From Mugil cephalus (lineage: Eukaryota > Chordata > Actinopteri > Mugiliformes > Mugilidae): 64,000 nt of DNA. Of the stretch, positions 55,901 to 64,000 are shown in pieces. A model generated the notes under the pieces. That model made no database searches, was not told the DNA's origin, and worked only from the letters and a program-made list of their open reading frames with translations. Numbering within the stretch: position 1 is the first letter of the stretch; each line of letters opens with the position of its first letter. The stretch is from the NCBI RefSeq assembly GCF_022458985.1, contig NC_061770.1, forward strand, positions 36,685,599 through 36,749,598, written 5' to 3'. The position numbers and the translations under genes are program-made.

Positions 55901-57586
55901 GAAATTGAAAAAGCAGTGCATGCTTTGATTGATGAATGTCGAAAGAAAAAGGTCCAGATGACAGACAAACAACTGGACAAAAGATTTGATGAAATGTGGA
56001 AAGAAACACTGGAGAAACTGTCTTTTAATAAACTTAAGGACACCGATGTCTTCACTAGAGTAGCTCACTGCCTCAGATCAAATCTGTCACATCGGGGAGG
56101 TCACGCAAGTGAATTGTTGAGTCAGAAAAACCTGAGAGAGTGTGGACTGGAGCCTTTTAAATGTACAGCTGAAGGACACTACAACCGATTTAAACACGCA
56201 GTGAGCAAGTGTTTCAATCTTAAAGATCACATAATGATTCTACAAAACATGGCTGACAAGATCATAGGTCCTTGCACTCAGTTTGTAGGTGAAAAACTGA
56301 AGAGAAAGACAAATTACCACGATACTTACATCCAGGAGATCCTACACATCATTGATGAGAGTCTAAAAAACAATCCAGATGTTCAGATAGACATGGAGTT
56401 TGAAGTCTCCCTAAAACAGCACATATGTGGGTTTGCAGCCAGAAACTTTCAAAAGATGGAAGAAGATTTCATACAAGTAAATGACCCCTATAGATGCCTG
56501 ATGAAAAACAAGGAGAAGTTTTGTGCTGATTTCAAAGATGTTTTCCATGAACGAGACCAGTGCCAGAAGAAGGCACAAGAATTCACAGACCAATGCTTAA
56601 AGCCTGCAGTTGAGGCCTTTGTCAATCATTCCCTGGGTCTTACTATCATTGATGAAATGCTGAAACAAGAGCAGTTCAGCACAAGGATGTCTTTCCAGTA
56701 TTCAGTTTTACTGGATTTGCTTGAAAATGACACCTTTGAAGACTATTTGAGATACAACCGTTCTTATGAGAGTTTCATAAAGAAAAGAATACTTGAACAA
56801 ATAGAAGAGTGTTTTTCAAGCTGCTCTGCATCACTTGAGTTTGAGGAGCGACATCTTCAGTCAAGTATCAGCAGCATAAATGACGCCATCAAAAAGGCCA
56901 AAACAGGAGAGAATGGTGACATGAAGACATTTGTTGAAGGAATCTGCAAAGGACTTGGAGATAAACTGGTCATTTCCCAGGATGCTCTTGGTGCTTTCAT
57001 GATCCTGAACAATGCCAACTGCGAACAGTTTGCTGACTGGCTCTTAGTGTCTGTGAAGGACATGGCAGAAGCTCTTAGAGAAAAGTTTAAAGAATCAAAC
57101 ATCAAAACGAAACTACAAGATCTCCATGTGCAGCCCCAGATTGAACTCTTCACCAGAGTGATTGGATGTGGCAAACAGTGTCCATTCTGTGGCGCTCCTT
57201 GTGAGGCAGGAGGAAAAGACCATGCAAAGCATTTTACTTCACTGCACCGACCACAGGGTCTGGGAAGAATCAGGTGGAATGAATCAGAAGAACTTGTCAC
57301 TGACATATGCTCGTCCTCTGTAACCAGTGAAACTCATTTTCATTGCAGTGCTACAAACTATGAATGGCACCCTTACAAGCGTTACCATGAAATTTTTCCT
57401 GAATGGGATATTTGTTCAGACATGAGTCTTGAGGCATCAGACTACTGGAAATATGTGATGACAAAGTACAACAAGGAGTTTGCTGAAGAATATGATGCAA
57501 AGCCTGCTGATATTCCATTTGCTTGGATGATGATCTCATACAATCAGGCAGAACAAAGTCTCCAAATGTCATTTAACATCAAGTGA
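52902..57586 (+). CDS. GVIN1-like: VLIG/GVIN1-like very large GTPase, giant last exon of gene D, intact
   Basis: This is the only fully open main exon in the array (4685 nt, about 1561 codons). Spliced to the upstream cassettes it gives about 1912 residues. Family: dynamin-related very large interferon-inducible GTPases, expected to be cytosolic or nuclear. Order, in spliced numbering: acidic and FN3 region (1-351), conserved N-terminal region with LPWYFLKKLLMVNVSARNV and NPLDLITALFLCSDG (about 365-480), helical linker (about 755-840), then the G domain. The G domain has P-loop GVQSTGKS (963-970), RCTRG, DTEG (1016-1019) and, in the place of a canonical N/TKxD, FVHQNVSD (about 1086-1093). A long helical region follows, then a Cys/His-rich tail from about 1774 (C-x3-C-x2-C-x3-C, then H-x3-H). 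It ends AEQSLQMSFNIK. No enzymatic role has been shown for this copy; function is inferred from family. Confidence 0.92.
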
Positions 57587-58721
57587 TTCCAACCATGTGT
57601 ATATTTGTCCTCGTATTTTTTTCCCTCTATAATATAAAGGAACATCCGGAATGATTTTAGTGTAGATAAGGTTTAACACATTTTCAGTTCACCAGATATT
57701 TATCCACCATGACTTGCATTAGGAAATACCAGAGATTTGCTCACATTTGTTGTCGTTAGCTCAGTTTGCCTTTTAGAAAAGTGATAGCTTCATCATGTGA
57801 TTGAATGATTCATGTCATTATTCAAACTTGTATGTAGCTGGTATGAGCTGTTTCTTCTTGTCATGAAACAAATATGATATGGAACCTTTTTTTTTTTAAT
57901 TTTATCCTTGTTTCTGTGCTGTATCTGATATGAAATATTTGAATTTATTTTCTTGTACCTCACTTAGTCTGTATAATATGACAAGAAGATGTTGGCAAAG
58001 AATTTAAATAATGCTGTGTTTGTGTGACGCATGGTAGTGTTCATCAAACAATAGTTAGTTCATGTATATGACAGACGAAGAAGAAAGTGTAGAGGTCATG
58101 GGTAAAGTTTTTCTCTTTAGAGTCAATTGCGTGTATGTACATGTAATATACACTGTATATTACATGCATGAGAAGAGATAAAAAAATATTTTATTCCAAC
58201 TGTGTTCACTTAAACAGTACATCTTCTTTTTTTTGTATTGCTTACTAGGATTTTCTTACATTTAATTAAATGGATGTTTATGTAGGTTATCAGACAGTGG
58301 TGTCACTCAATCAGGGAGAGACCAAATTAAGAAGTGACATTAAATCACGGGCCAACCAAATTGGATATTTGTTTAAAATGACACACTTTTTGTCTTTTCA
58401 GATGTATTATCAGAGATCATTCATGCAGAAAATATGAATTTAACGTTTTCCAGGTTAAACAATGGAGAACAACACTAAGTTCACTGATTAAATGACAACA
58501 AATTTGAAATAAAAGGGTAGTGTTACTCTCAATTTGGAGATTTCCACTGACTTATTTCAAATGAAAATATTTTTTTCTCACAAATTCAACAGATTTAAAT
58601 AGGACATAAAGAGGTGAAAGGGGGATAAAAATCTCACTTTTGAAGCTTTTCTACATTTAGTAGGACACGTGGCATGTCTGCCAGCTCAGAAATGCTGATA
58701 AAAAGCCATGCAGTCAGTTTC
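57587..58721 (+). other. 3' region of gene D
   Basis: The first 400 bases or so resemble the tails of A, B and C but are more diverged, and the AATAAA of those copies is gone. The first AATAAA I see is at 58508-58513, about 920 bp after the stop, and is a candidate poly(A) signal. No other gene. Confidence 0.45.
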
Positions 58722-58973
58722 TCATGAGTGGCAATGAGGGTGAAGGTCAGGCTTGTTTTGGTGAATTGTTCCTACCAGGGCCAGTTTTCTCCTGAGCAGC
58801 TCCTCCGTCAGAGTGAACGAGGTGATAAAATCATCACAGGTAATGATGAGCCACTGGAGCTCCTCTGTCATCTCTAGAACCACCAACATCTCCTGGTTGA
58901 CTTCAGCAACTGCTTTACAGTCTCCAGGCAAGGGTTGTTCAGAGATTACAGGTTGCAACAATCTGTATTCCAT
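58722..58973 (-). pseudogene. piggyBac transposase fragment upstream of gene E
   Basis: Minus-strand frame with NQEMLVVLEMTEELQWLIIT, CDDFITSFTLTEELLRR and LALVGTIHQNKPDL. It matches the piggyBac segment holding the second catalytic aspartate (consensus CDNFFTS) and LVGTxRKNKPELP. It is the best preserved of the three relics but only about 80 codons long. Confidence 0.75.
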
Positions 58974-59400
58974 ATTTGTCTTTTTTGGCCTGAAGCTTCA
59001 ACTACCTCTGAAGTGTTTATCCTCACATATGTCCCCATCTGGGCTCCAGGGCATCGGCAGGTGGGTGCAAATAAGTAAGTAAATAAATAAATAAATAAAT
59101 ACAATTCCCAAGTTTATGTGTATGGTATGTTTTTTTGTTGACTAAATAGCTCTTCAAATAAATCAACTTAGACCCCACACATCCATCCGGAATACTTCAT
59201 ATAATGTTTAAGTACATATTATTATCTATAACGTTTGGTATGAAAAACTATTACTACATCACAACTATAATTATCAAGAAAAATAACTCATTATATAGAG
59301 GCCAGTGTCTGTGTCCCCATTAAATTAGGAAAAGTGATTAAATATAAGGCAAAAATTAAATGAAATGAAAACAACATGTTTATGTAAATCAGATACGTTA
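58974..59400 (+). other. Spacer upstream of gene E
   Basis: Decayed piggyBac flank followed by AT-rich sequence parallel to 43690-44100, with an (AAAT)n run near 59075-59100. No gene. Confidence 0.45.
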
Positions 59401-59769
59401 AATACTGAATGGAGTCAAACTGAAGTAACGTCATCTGTGTGTGGTTTGAATTCGCTGTTATCGGCGCTTTGAAGTGACGCCAGGATAAAAGGAAACTAGC
59501 GGGGAAACGAACGTGGAGAGCGGAGCTACTTTCAGCGTGTCTCTATGTCAATATGTCTGTTAACCTACTGGTGTTTAGCTGTAGTGAAGTTTATCATGTG
59601 TATTTTACTAAGTTTTCTGTTTGTGCTAGAATGGAACAGTAGGGAAACAGATTAGTCCGCTGTCTGTAAACGTTACAACATGTGTGTGGAAGAATCTCCC
59701 GGAACGTAGTTTAGTATTTATTGCTTTAATGCTTGACGCTGCCGATGTCAGGGCTTTACTTTGTGTTAA
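59401..59769 (+). promoter_or_regulatory. Conserved upstream block of gene E (copy of 44101-44460)
   Basis: Nearly base-identical to the D block, including GGGGAAACGAACGTGG. The match breaks off abruptly after TTTGTGTTAAAAA, about 920 bp upstream of the ISRE. In D the block lies within 80 bp of the ISRE. Confidence 0.35.
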
Positions 59770-59813
59770 AAACCCCACCTCAGCTCCATGGGACCGGGTC
59801 CGTGTATGTTTTA

Positions 59814-60567
59814 GGTCGTTGGATTTTTCGCTCGGAAAAGGATATTAAAAAACAAAAAAAAAATAAGCGGTTATTAGATTTTCATATTAAAATTCAAAAA
59901 TTAATGATGAAATGCGATGCATTTTTGTGAGAGAAGGGATTAACAAAAGTAAAAAGAAAAAAAAGTCCGGTTTCATTTTCTCTTCCTAAAAATGAAAAGT
60001 GAAACCGTTAGAAGACAACCGGAAAATGTTGTTTTCAAAGTAAGAGCACGTATGAGGACGGTACTGTGTTTCTGGCCAGAGCGCCCACAAATACATAACT
60101 TCCATCTGTGGTTTCCCTAGACTAGCCCAGGCAAAAATGTCTTTGGAGCCGTACTCTGGCGTGACTATTGATATGGAAAACAAGGCTTGTCATCTGCAGA
60201 AATCTATGTTAGCTAGTGTACAACCATACTGACAATGACAGTCATCAACTTCTGTTCCACAGCACCGTACTCATACGTGCTCTTACGTTGAACACAACAA
60301 CTTCCGGTCGCACATATAAAAAACAAAAAAACAAAAAAACGGGCACTTTTTTCTTTCTGTCGTCTAACGAATTTATTTCTTGTTTTCTGAAACAGAATAT
60401 GAAAAGCGAGCAGTTTTTTAATGGTTTGTTTATGATTCTCGACCCCGATAAAGAAAATTGCCTTGAAATTCAATTTTAATTTTAAAATTAAAATCGAATA
60501 ATTCATCGTTTTTTTTTTTTTTTTGTTTGTTTTTTTATATCCTTTTCTGAACGGAAATTCAATGACC
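59814..60567. mobile_element. Foldback (long inverted repeat) element in E promoter region
   Basis: Outer ends GGTCGTTGGATTTTT and, in reverse complement, GGTCATTGAATTTCC followed in both by GGAAAAGGATAT or GAAAAGGATAT. Inner arms 60019-60068 and 60259-60306 share GTAAGAGCACGTATGAG and CCGGAA ends in inverted orientation. The whole 750 bp behaves as an imperfect palindrome around about 60170. No coding capacity. The right end could instead be 60587, where another AATGACC occurs. Confidence 0.65.
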
Positions 60568-60674
60568 AAATTATAATACCAATGACCAAACAACATACAC
60601 AGCAGGAAAAACAAATTTGTGCCCAACGTTATTTGAATGGTTTTGGAACATTTCCTCTGTGGTTCACTGGAAAA

Positions 60675-60722
60675 CACGTGATTATTTCCAGAGAAGTGAA
60701 ACTGAGCTCAGTCATTAAAAGG
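60675..60722 (+). promoter_or_regulatory. E-box, ISRE and TATA-like box of gene E
   Basis: CACGTG at 60675-60680, GAGAAGTGAAACTGAG at 60691-60706 (the best ISRE/PRDI match in the window) and TTAAAAGG at 60715-60722. Same order and near-identical spacing to D. Confidence 0.68.
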
Positions 60723-60744
60723 AGCGTGATTTAGAGCAGCGCCT

Positions 60745-60844
60745 CATTGTCGCACGAGGTGAAGAGATCGGTGCTTTACCTGCAGTAACAGTAGAATACA
60801 ACATGTTTTAGATATTCTGCAACGACCAGAACTCTTCCACAAAG
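60745..60844 (+). other. Non-coding exon 1 of gene E (start approximate)
   Basis: Ends CCACAAAG|GTGAG. The upstream-ORF ATG of B, C and D is ACG here (60822), so E has lost that ORF. Confidence 0.5.
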
Positions 60845-61314
60845 GTGAGTTGCTTCAATTCATACTTTGCATTTTTTTTTATTAGGGTATGTGCATGATG
60901 AGAAACGTTTCCTGTGAACTTGAAGCACTGACTGCGTTTTCAATGTTTTCACCTACGTTTTATGATGAATTGCTTTCGTCCCGCTTTGATGTGCAAACAT
61001 CATATATGCCAAATATCTCCACCCCCACCCTGATTTATAGAAAAATGTTTCATGTTCATTAACGGAGATTCTTGTCAGTGATGAATACAGGGCGTTGCTC
61101 ACTAACGGAAACGTTTAAAATGTTCAGGACTTGCAGGCGTGGCTCAGCTGAAATAATCAGTTTCTACTTCTCATGCCAGATTTTTTATGGCTTGATAATG
61201 AGCCAAGAAAAATTTCAGTGAAAACGTTTGGTTGCAGTATAACGTTTTTTTTTTTTTTTTTTGTTTGTTTTAGTTTTTTTTTCCTCGTTGAAACTTTTAG
61301 CTATAGAAACTGTA

Positions 61315-61345
<31 letters not shown>

Positions 61346-61416
61346 GAACATTGTGAGGTATTTAGAACCAGTTTAGGATAAAAACTGAAAAACAAAATGT
61401 TTCTCATTTCTTTCAG
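60845..61416 (+). other. Intron 1 of gene E
   Basis: Contains two long T runs (about 61246-61263 and 61315-61340). Otherwise parallels intron 1 of C and D. No exon. Confidence 0.5.
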
Positions 61417-61449
61417 AGAAAGTGCCTGAAATCTAATCCCCTGATGGAG
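61417..61449 (+). CDS. GVIN1-like: Exon 2 of gene E with start codon at 61444
   Basis: Shorter than in the other copies (33 nt) but with the same CTTTCAG acceptor and ATGGAG|GTAAAC end. Confidence 0.55.
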
Positions 61450-61557
61450 GTAAACTGATATGTTGTACATGTCCAAAATAAAATACAGATACAGCCTGCT
61501 GGTCACAGTGTGTATGGGACCATTTTATATTTATATTTCACTCTCGTTTATCAAAAG

Positions 61558-61666
61558 GAGATCAGTGATGAAGACTTCTTAGTTGACCTTTCCCATGAGG
61601 AAGTGGAGGATCTTCCTGCAGCATGTTCTGTGTGTGAGGATGATCATCAACAGACTGATACAGGAG
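61558..61666 (+). CDS. GVIN1-like: Acidic exon 3 of gene E
   Basis: 109 nt, encodes EISDEDFLVDLSHEEVEDLP and the QQTDTG end; differs from D by Asn to Asp. Normal splice signals. Confidence 0.65.
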
Positions 61667-61765
61667 GTAAAGGTCAACTTTAGGAGATGTGTCAATATGA
61701 ACATTGCACGGTTATTCCCAGAGTTAACATGTTTTTAATTGTTTTTATTATTATTGTTGTCACAG

Positions 61766-62023
61766 AGCCTGTCCCTGCATCAGTAACAGTCTCCAGTATC
61801 AGCAGTGAGTCAGTGTCTCTGCAGTGGGACACTCCTGCTGGTGAAGTGGAGAGCTACAATGTGATGTGTTGCAATGAAAGAGAAATTGTACAAGAGCTGA
61901 AGACAGATACAAACAGTGTGACCTTCAACAGCCTGAGGCCAGGGGAGTGTTATTTCTTCTATGTGTCTACACAACTTAAAAATGGAAGAAGAAGCAGGCC
62001 AACTGAGACATGTGCCCAAACAG
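61766..62023 (+). CDS. GVIN1-like: FN3 cassette 1 of gene E
   Basis: 258 nt, phase 1-1, acceptor TCACAG and intact donor ACAG|GTAAGT. FN3 hallmarks SESVSLQWDTPAG, YNVMCC, LRPGECYFFYV. It is the direct counterpart of D 45396-45653 and shows what the D donor looked like before its mutation. Confidence 0.78.
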
Positions 62024-62971
62024 GTAAGTCGAGGTTCAACATAATACAATGAAGAAACTAAGACATTCTTTTTTAAAAAGTTAGTTCACTTATAAATATT
62101 GTCACGCCACATCCGTGAACATCCAGAGATAAAAGGAGTCATTCTGATGAAAGCAGCATTTCATTTCATTTCCTATATTTCTTGTTGTCCTGACCTGAAC
62201 AAACTACACTTTAAAGAAAAGATTACACCTCCAGCTACAGATGGAGGAAGAAAATGTATATGTATATATAATTGTTGTAAGTATATGAAGGACTTTTAAA
62301 ATGATCTGGAAACACTCACAGTTTAGGAATATGATCTATAATAATAAAGTATATAATAAAAAGGAATACTGTGGGGGGAAAGCAACGTTTGCTTTGTCTG
62401 CTTGTATTTATTGCACCAGCAATAGTGAGATATTTCATGCTATTATCATGTTCTCCAACTAAACTACATCCACTGGTGATGGCGCTAGAGGTAAAATATT
62501 TTCTGTATATTTTCTTTTGGTTCTATGGCTTGAGGGGAGGGGCCTAACACTGTTTTTTTTTTTGTTTTTGTTTTTTTTATTGTCTTCAATCACTGTAGGG
62601 ATAAAGTGCACCGAGTCATCTGAAGGCAGTCTTAGAAATGTTTGTTTAGGAAATGTTATGTAAATGAACTCACATACATGAAATGAAAATGAAAGCTTGG
62701 TTACTTTCAATTGTTGGTTTTTGTGATTTTTCCATTATATGCCTATAGAGTGAAGATAAAAACTGTGGAAAAGAAGAACAGCAAACCTACCGTTTGAGGT
62801 TTTAGTTAAATATAACCCTTTGTTTTTTTCTAGATTTGGGTGATAGAAAATGTAATATGTTGTAGCAGAGAGGGAGGAAGATGGCCGTCACTTTTCAGCG
62901 TTTGAACCTTCTGAGATAATCATGTTCCTCAAGAAATGAAGAGTTAAAAGTTTGGTTCTTGTTATTTTCAG
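62024..62971 (+). other. Intron of gene E
   Basis: Parallels D 45654-46503 and keeps about 98 bp (near 62390-62490) that D lacks. No exon. Confidence 0.55.
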
Positions 62972-63018
62972 AGAGAAGTTGCCTGAATGAAGAGAATGAG
63001 TCTGCACTCACAGTGGAG
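62972..63018 (+). CDS. GVIN1-like: Exon 5 of gene E (exon-2-like)
   Basis: 47 nt with the same boundaries as D 46504-46550; encodes RSCLNEENESALTVE. Confidence 0.6.
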
Positions 63019-63484
63019 GTAAAGATACGTGTACATGTCAAACATTAAATAGAAATACTCCTCTCATTAGATAATGTGTATGGAATATTTACATTTAAAG
63101 TTATGGCCTTTGTTATTTTAATCATTTTCATTAGTCGTCTTCTGAGGTGTTTCAAATTTGCGTGAGCTAAAATGAGAGACACTGACAATGGAAATGATGT
63201 GCAAATGGTTTACGAGGCAACACCCCTAACAACATAAGCTGGCCTGATTTGAGTCAGGAGTTGATCTATACTCCTGAAAAGGGTATTTGGGGCCTTATAA
63301 GGCCATCATTTCTGCCATAAAACTACAATTTGTTTCTGACCTTAGGTCCTTAGGTCCAATGACTTCCAATATTTCTAATTTGATGATTAATGGAGTAAAG
63401 CTTTGTGGATATATTGTCAGTATATAACAGTAATATATAGTATGTATGGCTTTAGTTATTTCTATTTTTCCTCATTTATCAAAG
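63019..63484 (+). other. Intron of gene E with conserved palindrome
   Basis: Matches D 46551-47016, including GGCCTTATAAGGCC at 63291-63304. Nothing else seen. Confidence 0.5.
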
Positions 63485-63593
63485 GGACCCAGCAGCGAAG
63501 ATTCAGCTGTTGATTTTTTCTATGAGGCACCAGACGACCTTCCATCAACAAGTTCTGCTGGGAAGGATGACTGTGAACAGGCTGATACAAGTG
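63485..63593 (+). CDS. GVIN1-like: Acidic exon 6 of gene E (exon-3-like)
   Basis: 109 nt; encodes GPSSEDSAVDFFYEAPDDLP and the QADTSG end. Ser to Pro at position 2 is the main difference from D. Gene E continues beyond the window. Confidence 0.65.
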
Positions 63594-63983
63594 GTAACAA
63601 TCAGTTTTATAACACTAGGAAGTAAAGCTAATAAACTAAATCACGTTGAGTTCAAAAATAATTTGGGTAATATCATGTAGGCGAAGATTTTTTATTTTTT
63701 TTTTCATTAAGATTATTTTGTCAGTGAATTCGCTTCCCTGCAGCATTTCAAATTATTCTGACTGCACCATAACATTTTGTAAGGTATAAAAGAAATGCTT
63801 CTTTTATTTGAAAATACAACTACGGTAAAAAATTTAAATATAATTCCTAAAGAAAATAAATCTCCAGTGGCATAAATACCGGAAATCACTTGTGATGCAG
63901 TGACAACTGGATGTGAAGGATCTGAATTACTGATGAAAAGAAGATGAAACCCTACGGTTTCTACAAGAACCTCAGTTACTTTT
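63594..63983 (+). other. Intron of gene E to window end
   Basis: Matches D 47126-47525; no feature seen. Confidence 0.5.
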
Positions 63984-64000
63984 CATTAGTGGAGCTGTGG
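63984..64000 (+). repeat. First bases of SINE, cut by window end
   Basis: CATTAGTGGAGCTGTGG corresponds to 47521-47537, the head of the SINE in gene D, indicating the same insertion in E. Confidence 0.55.

Overview
This window is eukaryotic and almost certainly teleost fish. It has spliced genes with GT-AG introns, AT-rich non-coding DNA, tRNA-derived SINEs, a LINE, Tigger, hAT and piggyBac remnants, and a gene family that is strongly expanded in fish. All identifiable host genes lie on the + strand and belong to one family: very large interferon-inducible GTPases (VLIG/GVIN1-like, related to URGCP), here joined in several copies to fibronectin type III (FN3) domains. || Layout: five tandem paralogues, A to E. 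Gene A enters at the left edge (last exons 2295-2405 and 3712-8901) and is heavily broken. Gene B runs from a promoter near 12.3 kb to 27141 and has one frameshift in its main exon. Gene C runs from about 31.4 kb to 42266 and carries the same 241-bp deletion as A, but keeps a 1085-codon downstream ORF with a complete GTPase domain. Gene D (about 44.5-57.6 kb) is the only copy whose full main exon is open; its exons join in frame into a predicted protein of about 1912 residues. Gene E starts near 60.7 kb and runs off the right edge after its first exons. || Gene logic: a promoter-proximal IRF/ISRE-like element (GAAGTGAAA) followed by a TATA-like box; a non-coding first exon with a small upstream ORF; an exon ending in ATGGAG; a 94-109 nt acidic exon; then phase-1 symmetric cassettes (FN3 exons, a 37-codon exon, a second acidic exon pair); then one giant 3' exon of about 4.7 kb. 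The giant exon holds an N-terminal conserved region, a helical linker, the GTPase domain (P-loop GVQSTGKS, DTEG), a long helical region and a Cys/His-rich tail. Because the cassettes are phase 1-1 they can be gained, lost or skipped without breaking the frame, and the copies differ in cassette content. A and C have no complete FN3 exon, B has two plus a truncated one, and D has three. || The array grew by segmental duplication of 10-20 kb units: 1-10 kb matches 34-43.4 kb, 13-16.3 kb matches 32.4-35.6 kb, and 43.7-47.7 kb matches 59.1-64 kb. Mobile elements then eroded it: a Tigger inside A's coding exon, a 837-bp hAT with an 8-bp target duplication, an element with about 150-bp inverted repeats holding a hAT-like transposase relic, piggyBac relics upstream of three promoters, a LINE in D's intron, and a foldback element in E's promoter region. 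I assigned no tRNA, rRNA or CRISPR feature. All exon boundaries are read from splice consensus, phase and comparison between copies, with no transcript evidence.
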